Origin: Zoroaster sp. YZ-2022
Lineage: Eukaryota; Echinodermata; Asteroidea; Forcipulatida; Zoroasteridae
DNA: 64,000 nucleotides
Direction of reading: 5' to 3'
Assembly: GCA_029582265.1 (NCBI GenBank)
Contig: CM055822.1
Span: forward strand, 44,121,973-44,185,972
Numbering within the stretch: position 1 is the first letter of the stretch; every line of letters starts with the position of its first letter. Made by a program: the position numbers and the translations under genes. This document shows, piece by piece, positions 9,394 to 17,514 of the stretch. The notes under the pieces were generated by a model. It was given only the letters and a program-made list of their open reading frames with translations. It was not told where the DNA came from and made no database searches.

Positions 9394-9897
9394 ATGGCGA
9401 GTATTTACGGACCTAGTCGAACGAGCGGCGACGTTGTTGTTGCTAGCGTAGCCGCTAAAGATGAAATTGTACGAACATATCCTAGCGAAATTTGCGAACA
9501 TCACGGATACATCAATAGAGATGAAATTTTACAAAGAATTCTACTAGTCGAAAAATACAACGTCGTACTCGGATGCTGGGATACGAATAAACTACCCTTT
9601 TTCATGTTTAACGAACCGCCGTCGTACTGTAGTATATCTGTACATTTTACAAAAGCTAATGTTTTTACTTCGTATTCGACGACGCGTAATTATGGCGTTA
9701 ACGTTTATTATATTCCTTCTCCGTGGCTAAATAATAAATTTTATTTTATCGATGATGAAATGTTGCATTTAAGATACGAAATGTGTTTTAAAATTAAAGG
9801 CGTTCGAAAAGTTTTTGTAGAGGCGACTTATTTCGGCGCGTTAAATTCTAAAATATGTTTCAATATAAAAATTAAAACTTTACCGTTATTTTTTTAA
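9394..9897 (+). CDS. MASIYGP family protein, copy 1 (intact, 167 aa)
   Basis: An intact frame whose start lies 4 bases after the preceding stop. It begins MASIYGPSRTSG, has a helical element HGYINRDEILQRILLVEK, a beta-rich middle and ends with RKVFVEATYFGALNSKIC. Two further copies follow in tandem (9920 and 14,308). The leader and first ten codons are nearly identical in all three and the last 30 residues are similar, while the middle differs strongly. This suggests a small surface or fibre-like protein with a diversifying centre. No known domain is recognised and the function is inference only. Confidence 0.7.
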   Translation: MASIYGPSRTSGDVVVASVAAKDEIVRTYPSEICEHHGYINRDEILQRILLVEKYNVVLGCWDTNKLPFFMFNEPPSYCSISVHFTKANVFTSYSTTRNYGVNVYYIPSPWLNNKFYFIDDEMLHLRYEMCFKIKGVRKVFVEATYFGALNSKICFNIKIKTLPLFF

Positions 9898-9919
9898 ATT
9901 TTATTTATACTATAAATAA
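9898..9919 (+). promoter_or_regulatory. Conserved leader of MASIYGP copy 2
   Basis: The bases TTTATTTATACTATAAATAA before ATG 9920 are repeated exactly before copy 3 (14,286-14,307), and copy 1 has a shorter version (ATTATATAAATAA). A TATAAATA-like box directly abuts the start codon. The identical leader indicates a duplicated promoter unit. Confidence 0.45.
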
Positions 9920-9941
9920 ATGGCGAGTATTTACGGACCTA

Positions 9942-10132
9942 CAATCCCGGCCAAAATAGTTGGGACACGTGACAATAAACATACCCTACGCTGTCCCCGC
10001 TCTCCGCTCTCCGCTCCCCTGCTCCCCCGCTCCCCCCACCAATGTTGTTATCTCCAGCAGGAGCACAGACCGCCCAATAAGAGCCAACATTGTCAGGGGG
10101 CCGGGGGGCCCAGCGAGATTTGGCCGGGATTG
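9942..10132. mobile_element. A module 1 (190-bp MITE)
   Basis: Inverted ends CAATCCCGGCCAAA / TTTGGCCGGGATTG. Internal purine-pyrimidine skew (GCTCCCCGCT runs) and a second inverted pair CCAATGTTG / CCAACATTG. Near-identical to the A modules at 11,220 and 13,599; a diverged copy is at 35,935. Confidence 0.8.
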
Positions 10133-10401
10133 TCTGAATTCCCTTGTAGTATAATATGTGAGCGACATGCCCATTTTATCCATGCGCTTATTGTCTGTCT
10201 TTGTGATTTTTTTTTTTGTTCAGTTTATTTTATTTTATTACTACAGTAGTATTATTAAGTTTTCTCTGGAGGGGTGTTTGGTTTTGTTTCCCAAACATGA
10301 AATAGCGTCCAAAGGTTGAATTAAAGATAAAATATTATTGTAGATTTTACCCTAACGTGTGATAAATTATACTCTTTATACAAAAAGATTCAAACGTTCA
10401 A

Positions 10402-10478
10402 ATCGGGTGGGATTCGAACCCACGATCCCCGCGTTTTACAACAGGTGTCTTATCCACTATACCACCGTGGTATACAAC
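10402..10478 (-). ncRNA. tRNA-like sequence (minus), B unit 1
   Basis: Read on the minus strand it has a pol III A-box-like TGGTATAGTGG, a perfect B box GGTTCGAATCC and a fully paired T arm (GTGGG-TTCGAAT-CCCAC). The anticodon arm is weak and the acceptor stem does not pair, so it is a tRNA-derived sequence rather than a working tRNA gene. Close copies are at about 11,672-11,748 and 12,774-12,850. Confidence 0.55.
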
Positions 10479-10839
10479 AGTTCGGTCCCATTCATATGTC
10501 GATGGATAATGTAACCACGGTTCACCACTGAACAATAAAGAAGGAGAGTCACTCCCTTCCTTTCTTTTTTTTGGTTTCGATGGATCACCGTTGGATTTTT
10601 CGTCAAAATAACGGAATGAGGGGATGAAACCAAATTGAAGAGGCTTGTATGTTGTTTGTGTATCTTAATGTGCTTTTCGCGTTGAACACAAACTCTCTTT
10701 TGGGAACTTATGGACCAAAATGGCATGGTGAACCGTGTACGGTGCACCCTACAATAAAGTTCTGATCATCTGTGTTTTGCGCGCAAGCGCATTGCAGCCA
10801 TGCATCGTCCAAGGGTATCGAACTGGAAACGCTTACAGG

Positions 10840-10914
10840 TTGCCACGGTGGTCTAGTGGTTAAGACATCTGATCTGAAATGCGGAGATCGTGTGTTCGAA
10901 TCCCAACCAAGTAG
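10840..10914 (+). ncRNA. tRNA-like sequence (plus), B unit 1
   Basis: It begins GCCACGGTGGTCTAGTGG, whose TGGTCTAGTGG matches the A-box consensus, and has the B box GTTCGAATCCC. The T arm and acceptor arm do not pair well, so it resembles a SINE head or decayed tRNA. It shares CACGGTGGT.TAGTGG with the minus-strand tRNA-like sequence 370 bp away, giving each B unit an inverted pair. Copies are at about 12,112-12,186 and 13,218-13,292. Confidence 0.55.
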
Positions 10915-11219
10915 AATGTTGATGTATTTTTGTCCGCAACACCGACAATAATATTACTTTTAAATTTATTGTTTATTTTATTTTTGATTATTATTTTTTG
11001 ATTATTGGATAATGATTTTGAGGAGGAGAGTGACGAAGATAATGAGGATGAGGATGACGTCCAGCGTCACCTACATCATTGGCATCATCATCATCACGAG
11101 ATGATCACCAACACCATCACTTGCCTTGTCCCTTAATGTATTGTCCTTGAGACAATGACAAAGACTGCGGTTTGCCCGCGTCTGGTCACGGCTCCGTAGA
11201 TAAACTAAGAAAATTCAGA

Positions 11220-11407
11220 CAATCCCGGCCAAAATAGTTGCCACACTTGACAATAAACATACCCTACGCTGTCCCTTCTCCGCTCTCCGCTCCCCCGCTC
11301 CCCGCTCCCCCACCAATGTTGTTATCTCCAGCCGGAGCACAGACCGCCCAATAAGAGCCAACATTGTCAGGGGGCTGGGGGGGCCCAGCGAGATTTGACC
11401 GGGATCG
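11220..11407. mobile_element. A module 2
   Basis: The second 190-bp inverted-end module, between B1 and B2, with slight end decay (GACCGGGATCG at the right end). It is flanked by TTCAGA and TCTGAA rather than by TA. Confidence 0.75.
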
Positions 11408-12504
11408 TCTGAATTTCCTTGTAGTATAATATGTGAGCGACATGCCCATTTTATCCATGCGCTTATTGTCTGTCTTTGTGATTTTTTTTTTGTTCAGTTT
11501 ATTTTATTGTATTACTACAGTAGTATTATTAAGTTTTCTCTGGAGGGGTGTTTGGTTTTGTTTCCCAAACATGAAATAGCGTCCAAAGGTTGAATTAAAG
11601 AAAATATTATTTTAGATTTTACCCTAACGTGTGATAAATTATACTCTTCATACAAAAAAGATTCAAACGTTCAAATCGGGTGGATTCGAACCCACGATCC
11701 CCGCGTTTTACAACAGGTGTCTTATCCACTATACCACCGTGGTATACAACAGTTCGGTCCCATTCATATGTCGATGGATAATGTAACCACGGTTCACCAC
11801 TGAAGAATAAAGAAGGAGAGTCACTCCCTTCCTTTCTTTTTTTTGGTTTCGATGGATCACCGTTGGATTTTCGTCAAAATAACGGAATGAGGGGATGAAA
11901 CCAAATTGAAGAGGCTTATATGTTGTTTGTGTATCTTAATGTGCTTTTCGCGTTGAACACAAACTCTCTTTTGGGAACTTATGGACCAAAATGGCATGGT
12001 GAACCGTGTACGGTGCACCCTACAATAACGTTCTGATCATCTGTGTCTTGTGCGCAAGCGCATTGCAGCCATGCATCGTCCAAGGGTATCGAACTGGGAA
12101 CGCTTACAGGTTGCCACGGTGGTCTAGTGGTTAAGACATCTGATCTGAAATGCGGAGATCGTGTGTTCGAATCCCAACCAAGTAGAATGTTTATGTATTT
12201 TTGTCCGCAACACCGACAATAATATTACTTTTATTTATTTATTGTTTATTTTATTTTTTGATTATTATTTTTTGATTATTGGATGATGATTTTGAGGAGG
12301 AGAGTGACGAAGATGATGAGGATAATGAGGATGAGGATGACGTCCAGCGTCACCTACATCATTGGCATCATCATCGTCACGAGATGATCACCAACACCAT
12401 CACTTGCCTTGTCCCTTAATGTATTGTCCTTGAGACAATGACAAAGACTGCGGTTTGCCCGCGTCTGGTCACGGCTCCGTAGATAAACTAAGAGAAAATT
12501 CAGA
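11408..12504. repeat. B unit 2 of the tandem array
   Basis: The second 1.1-kb unit with the same pair of tRNA-like sequences. It differs from B1 and B3 by small indels, such as an extra GATGAGGATAAT repeat near 12,315. Confidence 0.8.
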
Positions 12505-12508
12505 CATG

Positions 12509-13598
12509 TCTGAATTCCCTTGTAGTATAATATGTGAGCGACATGCCCATTTTATCCATGCGCTTATTGTCTGTCTTTGTGAATTTTTTTTTTGTTCAGT
12601 TTATTTTATTTTATTACTACAGTAGTATTATTAAGTTTTCTCTGGAGGGGTGTTTGGTTTTGTTTCCCAAACATGAAATAGCGTCCAAAGGTTGAATTAA
12701 AGATAAAATATTATTGTAGATTTTACCCTAACGTGTGATAAATTATACTCTTTATACAAAAAGATTCAAACGTTCTAATCGGGTGGGATTCGAACCCACG
12801 ATCCCCGCGTTTTACAACAGGTGTCTTATCCACTATACCACCGTGGTATACAACAGTTCGGTCCCATTCATATGTCGATGGATAATGTAACCACGGTTCA
12901 CCACTGAACAATAAAGAAGGAGAGTCACTCCCTTCCTTTCTTTTTTGGTTTCGATGGATCACCGTTGGATTTTTCGTCAAAATAACGGAATGAGGGGATG
13001 AAACCAAATTGAAGAGGCTTGTATGTTGTTTGTGTATCTTAATGTGCTTTTCGCGTTGAACACAAACTCTCTTTTGGGAACTTATGGACCAAAATGGCAT
13101 GGTGAACCGTGTACGGTGCACCCTACAATAAAGTTCTGATCATCTGTGTTTTGCGCGCAAGCGCATTGCAGCCATGCATCGTCCAAGGGTATCGAACTGG
13201 AAACGCTTACAGGTTGCCACGGTGGTCTAGTGGTTAAGACATCTGATCTGAAATGCGGAGATCGTGTGTTCGAATCCCAACCAAGTAGAATGTTTATGTA
13301 TTTTTGTCCGCAACACCGACAATAATATTACTTTTAAATATTTATTGTTTATTTTATTTTTTGATTATTATTTTTTGATTATTGGATGATGATTTTGAGG
13401 AGGAGAGTGACGAAGATAATGAGGATGAGGATGACGTCCAGCGTCACCTACATCATTGGCATCATCATCATCACGAGATGATCACCAACACCATCACTTG
13501 CCTTGTCCCTTAATGTATTGTCCTTGAGACAATGACAAAGACTGCGGTTTGCCCGCGTCTGGTCACGGCTCCGTAGATAAACTAAGAGAAAATTCAGA
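12509..13598. repeat. B unit 3 of the tandem array
   Basis: The third unit, joined to B2 through the tetranucleotide CATG at 12,505-12,508, without an A module. It is closer to B1 than to B2 (for example in the tRNA-like regions and the TTTGCGCGCAAGCG segment). Confidence 0.8.
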
Positions 13599-13789
13599 CA
13601 ATCCCGGCCAAAATAGTTGGGACACGTGACAATAAACATACCCTACGCTGTCCCCGCTCTCCGCTCTCCGCTCCCCTGCTCCCCCGCTCCCCCCACCAAT
13701 GTTGTTATCTCCAGCCGGAGCACAGACCGCCCAATAAGAGCCAACATTGTCATGGGGCCGGGGGGCCCAGCGAGATTTGGCCGGGATTG
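13599..13789. mobile_element. A module 3
   Basis: The right-hand terminal A module. It is nearly identical to module 1 at the other end of the insertion, and its right end abuts the TA target copy at 13,790. Confidence 0.8.
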
Positions 13790-14285
13790 TAGTCGTAGAA
13801 AAAACAAAGAGAGTAGTCATAACGATAAAAACTACATCTTTGAAGAAACTGGATATATCAGTCCCAGTAAACTTTTAATAGATTTTAGATTATCTTCTTT
13901 TAATTATTTAGAAAATTTAAACTTTGAAATTTATTGGAATAGGGGCCAAATAAGTTTTACAATTGACGATTTATTATTTTATTCATTATATGCAAAAATG
14001 GACAGGGGCGAAAATAATTCGTATTCTACGATAAGAAGCAAACAATATGATGAAGTTGATGATTTTTATTCTATTTTTCCCCTTGGAAATGATGAATTTC
14101 TTTTACTAATGAACCGCGTTATTTAGAATGTGTAATGTTTCCTTTCAAATTATTATAAAAACCATGCTAAAATCTATTTTAAAGCTACTTTTGTTGGTGC
14201 TTTGAATACGGGAATATGTCACGAAATAAAAGTTAAACAAATTCCAATGAATACTTTTCCGCAGATTATTTAGTTTTAATTTTTA

Positions 14286-14307
14286 ATTTTATTTATACTA
14301 TAAATAA
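14286..14307 (+). promoter_or_regulatory. Conserved leader of MASIYGP copy 3
   Basis: The same AT-rich TATACTATAAATAA leader as before copy 2, directly next to the start codon. Confidence 0.4.
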
Positions 14308-14796
14308 ATGGCGAGTATTTACGGACCTAGTCGAACGAGTAGCGGTATCGCCGCTAGAAACGATAAAAAAGTTTTTGAAAAAAAAGGCTATATCGACGTT
14401 GATGAAATTCAACAAACGATATTATTGTACAAATTGGACGATATATTTCACATCCAATGAACTAGCGAAGGAGCCATCTATTTTCCAGTGTTTGCCATCT
14501 TTGAAGATACAACGAGTCCCGCAACAATTTTTTATAAAATTGTACATGGTGAAATAGTTTCTTCAAAAACATTAAAAGGCATAATACAAAATGTTTTTGA
14601 CAAAATAGACATTTTTGTGGTTGAAAGAGGAAGACGTACTGTTTATTTCAAGAATGGTGAAGATGCAAAGCTTTTTGAAGGTAAAATTTGCTTTAAAACG
14701 CGAAGTAAAAAAGTTTTTGTAGAAGCGACCTTTTTCGGTTCTCTAGATACTGAAATCTGTTTGGATATAAAAGTTGTTACTTGGCCGCTAAATTAA
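14308..14796 (+). pseudogene. MASIYGP family protein, copy 3, one in-frame TGA
   Basis: Starts MASIYGPSRTSSG as in copy 1, with helical GYIDVDEIQQTILLYK. A TGA at 14,458-14,460 is the only lesion: the same frame continues through DTTSPATIFYKIVHGEI and IFVVERGRRTVYF to the conserved ending KKVFVEATFFGSLDTEICLDI. About 162 codons in all. The middle shows almost no similarity to copy 1. A single nonsense codon suggests recent loss, or a sequencing error. Confidence 0.7.
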
Positions 14797-14831
14797 AAAA
14801 AAATTAAATCTGTTTTTATTAATAAAAAACG

Positions 14832-15392
14832 ATGAGCGCACCTATAGAATCAACGAATGTACTTTATCCAAATTTACCATCTATGACGGATGATGCTAAA
14901 TCATTTTGATTGCAAAAAAATCGACGATATTCAAAAAGAAATGTTGAAAGAAATAAATGAACGCGAAGCCGTATATAAAAAATATACTAAAATTATAAAC
15001 GCTTGTAGTATCGTAGAAACTCTCGCGGAATTGGGCTGTATGGGAATCGCCAGTATCGCTAGCGTTGTATCGTTACCCGTAGGATTCGTTTTAGAAGGTT
15101 TAGCTTTAGGGTTGGGTGGTGCGGCGTTTGCTCTTAGATATGCGAAATTTAAATTATCTAAAAAAGCTAAAAAACACGATGAGATACGAGTTTTAGCATC
15201 GTCTAAACTCAACACGATCGAAAATCACGTTTCAAAAGCGATCGAAGACGGCGTCATTACCCAAAATGCGAAGAACTAAATAAATGTTCTAAAATGAAAG
15301 AGAAAATCCGTAACAACTCGGTTAAAGATGTAACTTTTGCTAAAACAGAAAACAATCCCGTCGATGTAAATGGAAAAAAAAAATTCTTATAG
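14832..15392 (+). pseudogene. Conserved Polinton membrane protein, two frameshifts
   Basis: Starts MSAPIESTNVLYPNLP at 14,832, then meets a stop at about 14,910; the frame that carries on (from about 14,900) encodes a helical KIDDIQKEMLKEINEREAVY region, two hydrophobic segments (MGIASIASVVSLPVGFVLEG and LALGLGGAAFALRY) and KKAKKHDEIRVLASSKLNTI. A second frame change near 15,265 leads to KCEELNKCSKMKEKIRNN and a stop at 15,390-15,392. The SKLNTI ending segment and the double hydrophobic hairpin are typical of a protein common in animal Polinton-like elements. A role in the virion or at membranes is plausible but unproven. Confidence 0.65.
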
Positions 15393-15636
15393 AAAAACTT
15401 TTTAATTTAAAGTAGCCTTTACCGTACATGAATCGTATTATAATCAAAAACTTGCTTCGCGAGTAGCGGAGCGAGAAAAAAAAACGACCTATAGACCTCG
15501 CCCATACAATTTTAATTTTTAGTCGCTATATTTTTTAATTATATATATACTAGCTATAAACGAGTTGTTGTCTTTATCAACTCTTTCATCACAAAATTAT
15601 ATTTTTTTCTAGCGAGAGTTTCGGCTAGTGATGAAG
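15393..15636. other. AT-rich spacer, no gene seen
   Basis: Convergent spacer between the membrane protein and the zinc protein. It contains a GC-rich palindrome-like stretch CTTCGCGAGTAGCGGAGCGAG at about 15,451, and AT-rich DNA otherwise. Confidence 0.4.
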
Positions 15637-16005
15637 CTATTTTTTTTTACAAATAAACGCGCAATTAGTGCATATTTGCCTTTTTGCTTTTGTACCCATT
15701 TTACATCTTTTACAAGCAACTGTCTTAGATTTTCCTTGCCTAATACGCCACGCGTGCAACCCGCAATATACGTCTTTACCCGTGCTTGGCCTACTACATT
15801 TTTCTAACGAACCATTTAAAAGCCATTCGCACGAACTGTTTTTTTGTTGCGACATAACATTGGTGCTTGTAGTTTTTATTATCGCTATTAAATAATCCTC
15901 CTTGATCAGTTTTCCATAATTACCGAATGCGACACCAATTTTAATACTATTTTTTAATACAATCTCTTTTAGCTCAGCTTTGCTCTTTAATCTATAGTTT
16001 GCCAT
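15637..16005 (-). CDS. Zinc-binding protein, 122 aa
   Basis: An intact frame starting at ATG 16,005. Residues 60-85 hold a Cys-x10-Cys-x10-Cys-x2-His pattern (CEWLLNGSLEKC to CGLH), a compact zinc-binding motif often met in large DNA viruses. The C-terminal end has two CxxC pairs (CKRC and CTNC) in a very basic context ending CKKK, like a zinc ribbon. The N-terminal half (KSKAELKEIVLKN) is helical. A DNA- or RNA-binding regulatory role is likely but not shown. It is the last viral-looking gene before the Penelope fragment. Confidence 0.6.
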   Translation of the reverse strand: MANYRLKSKAELKEIVLKNSIKIGVAFGNYGKLIKEDYLIAIIKTTSTNVMSQQKNSSCEWLLNGSLEKCSRPSTGKDVYCGLHAWRIRQGKSKTVACKRCKMGTKAKRQICTNCAFICKKK

Positions 16006-16020
16006 ATTTACTATACATCT

Positions 16021-16290
16021 AGATAATATTTTTTACTTTTTTCAATTTTATAAGTGAGATGTTTTCATTTTATTTTATCTCACCCTACTTCTACCCACGA
16101 GCTATTTTATGACGTCATCGACCCTCTTTTATGACGTCATCAACATCATCTCTCACCCTCTCCCTCTTTAAAAAAAAAAAAACATCAAAACCACGCCCAC
16201 TATTAAGTAGGTGCGCGACCGCACCTAACAAATTAATAACTTCGTCAATATACCCTCCCTCTTTTTTATCTTATACCTCAACCACGCCCA
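16021..16290. other. Spacer with two TGACGTCA palindromes
   Basis: Contains two direct copies of TTTTATGACGTCATC (about 16,106 and 16,129), then CT-rich and A-rich DNA. This may include the right terminus of the left viral element, but no matching inverted repeat is in the window to confirm that. Confidence 0.35.
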
Positions 16291-16302
16291 TTTTTTTAAC
16301 AA

Positions 16303-16941
16303 GTGGGCCAGAACCCCCATCTGACATACTACTCCCTCAAACGCAACGGTTACAATCCCAACAAGATCAGCACAGCGAAGCCGATTCCAAACCCCGAAAG
16401 CAAGGTAAGTGATCTAACCCTCTCTGCTTGTCTCCCCTATCTAGGTTCGACGTCTCACAAACTACAACGCATCCTGCGACGAGCAGGCATCGATGTGTTC
16501 CACTCAGCACCCAGCAAACTCGAAGGACTTCTACACACCCACAAGGACAAACCGGACCCAAACAACAGAGCGGGAGTCTACCAGATCCCCTGTGAGTGCG
16601 GTAAGGTGTACATCGGCGAAACAAAACGCAACCTCCCCATCAGATTTAAGGAACACCGAGCACACGGCCGCAGAGGAGATTTTGAGAAGTCCGCCATCGT
16701 CAAGCACTGGCACATCAAGGACCACCAAATCGACTGGCAGGCAGCCCAACTCATCACACCCATCGACGCATGGCACCCCAGACGCATCAGAGAGGCCATC
16801 GAGATCGTCAAACACGACACTGTGCCACAGGACATCGGTTTTTTCATCAGCGACATTTGGCGACCTATACTACATACTGAAGGATCTTCTATATCCAAAG
16901 TCCATAACCCACCGCAGACTGAGGGATCCCCTATATCCTAA
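16303..16941 (+). pseudogene. Penelope GIY-YIG endonuclease domain
   Basis: An open frame of 212 codons without the reverse transcriptase part. It has the linker LPYLGSTSHKLQRILRRAGID followed by the GIY-YIG core: GVYQIPCECGKVYIGETKR, with the paired GVY and VYIG motifs, a catalytic-type Arg in LPIRFKEH and HIKDHQIDW with a His/Glu-rich context. This domain nicks target DNA in Penelope elements. The frame is open but the element is truncated, so it is a relic. Confidence 0.85.
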
Positions 16942-17333
16942 GTCAACCACCCTCCTTCCCCCTGTGCTTGTTAACAACTGATTCAGTTCAGTGAGCACAC
17001 ACTTCTCTCCCCCTACCCCTAGGATCATTGTCTCATTAGTTCCCGCCTGCGCGCCTCAACGACCAATACTACAGACTGAAGGATCTTCTATATCCAAAGT
17101 CCACACGCAGACTGAGGGATCTCCTATATCCTAAGTCAACCACCCTCCCCCTGTGCTTGTTAACAACTGATTCAGTTCAGTGAGCACACACTCCTCTCCC
17201 CCAACCCCTAGGATCCAGTCTCTACAGTTCCCGCCTGCGCGCATCAACGAACTAATCCTCCAGCATCCATTCATGGGATGATCCTCCAGCAGTCTACTTA
17301 AGCAGCAGCATTTTCCAGAGTCCGGCATTCTCC

Positions 17334-17377
17334 TGAGTACGATCAGAGCATACTGATCGAAACGTCGAGTTGTACCT
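17334..17377 (+). ncRNA. Hammerhead-like motif, degenerate core
   Basis: CTGAGTA, then a stem-loop GATCAGAGCATACTGATC, then GAAACGTC. Helix II pairs (GATCAG/CTGATC) and GAAA is intact, but the first box reads CTGAGTA instead of CTGANGA, so cleavage is unlikely. Hammerhead motifs are known from the 3' ends of Penelope elements. Confidence 0.6.
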
Positions 17378-17514
17378 CCAGTTCTTTTCAGAACTAATTA
17401 CTACTCATTGAGATTCCACATGGTGTCACCGCAATTAGTCTTACTTATCATTCTCACCATGCAAAGCTACAAGTTTTACCTAACTTAAAGTTTTTATTCC
17501 TATAGTGTTATAAG

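Larger units (their letters stand above)
10133..11219. repeat. B unit 1 of the tandem array
   Basis: A 1.09-kb unit bounded by TCTGAATT and AATTCAGA. It carries a minus-strand and a plus-strand tRNA-like sequence and ends in a GATGATGAGG-type simple region. Units B2 (11,408-12,504) and B3 (12,509-13,598) are close copies. No credible protein frame is present; the open frames in it are not supported by any motif. Confidence 0.8.
9942..13789. mobile_element. Composite A-B-A-B-B-A insertion with tRNA-like units
   Basis: The insertion starts CAATCCCGGCCAAA at 9942 and ends TTTGGCCGGGATTG at 13,789, a perfect 14-bp inverted repeat, and is flanked by TA at 9940-9941 and 13,790-13,791. Inside are three A modules (191, 188 and 191 bp), each with the same inverted ends, and three B units of about 1.09 kb that are more than 95 percent alike by eye. 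B1 and B2 are separated by an A copy; B2 and B3 meet at 12,505-12,508 with only CATG between them. The TA target and inverted ends fit a Tc1/mariner-like non-autonomous element that carries, or was expanded by, a tandem host repeat. No transposase is encoded. Confidence 0.85.
9920..14273 (+). pseudogene. MASIYGP family protein, copy 2, split by a 3.85-kb insertion
   Basis: The first seven codons (MASIYGP) are at 9920-9940. The rest resumes at 13,790 after a composite transposon flanked by TA on both sides. Without the insertion the frame is continuous at the junction. The downstream part has helical GYISPSKLLID (aligning with GYINRDEIL of copy 1), then two frame changes near 14,110-14,150, and ends with IYFKATFVGALNTGICHEIKV before the TAG at 14,271-14,273. 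It is therefore dead by at least three events. The position of the insertion within codon 8 gives a precise record of the empty site by comparison with copies 1 and 3. Confidence 0.75.
169..16020. mobile_element. Endogenous Polinton/adintovirus-like element (left copy)
   Basis: A block of virus-type genes with their own coding style: polymerase tail, integrase, packaging ATPase, probable capsid protein, small membrane proteins, penton-like and MASIYGP proteins, and a zinc protein. Genes are packed tail-to-tail or head-to-head with gaps of a few to about 100 bases, unlike the surrounding host DNA. Integrase plus FtsK-like ATPase plus protein-primed-type PolB is the hallmark set of Polintons/Mavericks. 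No adenain-like maturation protease is recognised; it may lie outside the window or be lost. The left end is cut by a LINE fragment and the window edge. The right end is uncertain: the last viral-looking gene starts at 16,005 and Penelope DNA begins near 16,290. No terminal inverted repeat could be identified for this copy. Confidence 0.85.
16291..17460 (+). mobile_element. Penelope-like retroelement, 5'-truncated
   Basis: Contains only the end of the Penelope open frame with its GIY-YIG endonuclease, followed by the 3' non-coding part. The 3' part holds two tandem copies (16,866-17,036 and 17,070-17,225) of a segment with CTGAAGGATCTTCTATATCC and CTGTGCTTGTTAACAACTG. It ends with a hammerhead-like motif. 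The reverse transcriptase domain is absent. Confidence 0.85.

Noticed and set aside
10402..13292. Six functional tRNA genes
   Set aside because: A and B boxes are good but acceptor stems do not pair and anticodon arms are weak; they are treated as tRNA-derived sequences.
10457..13820. Open frames of 60-130 codons in the A/B array
   Set aside because: They recur because the DNA repeats, cross the tRNA-like sequences and carry no protein motif.
16311..16333. CCCCCATCTGACATACTACTCC resembling the right element's terminal CCCCATCTCCACACTACT
   Set aside because: It lies inside the Penelope coding frame, shows no continued similarity to the terminal repeat and has no partner on the left.
16405..16444. 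Possible 40-bp GT-AG intron in the Penelope frame
   Set aside because: The frame reads through it with residues (ACLPYLGSTSHKL) that fit the family, and removing 40 bp would break the frame.
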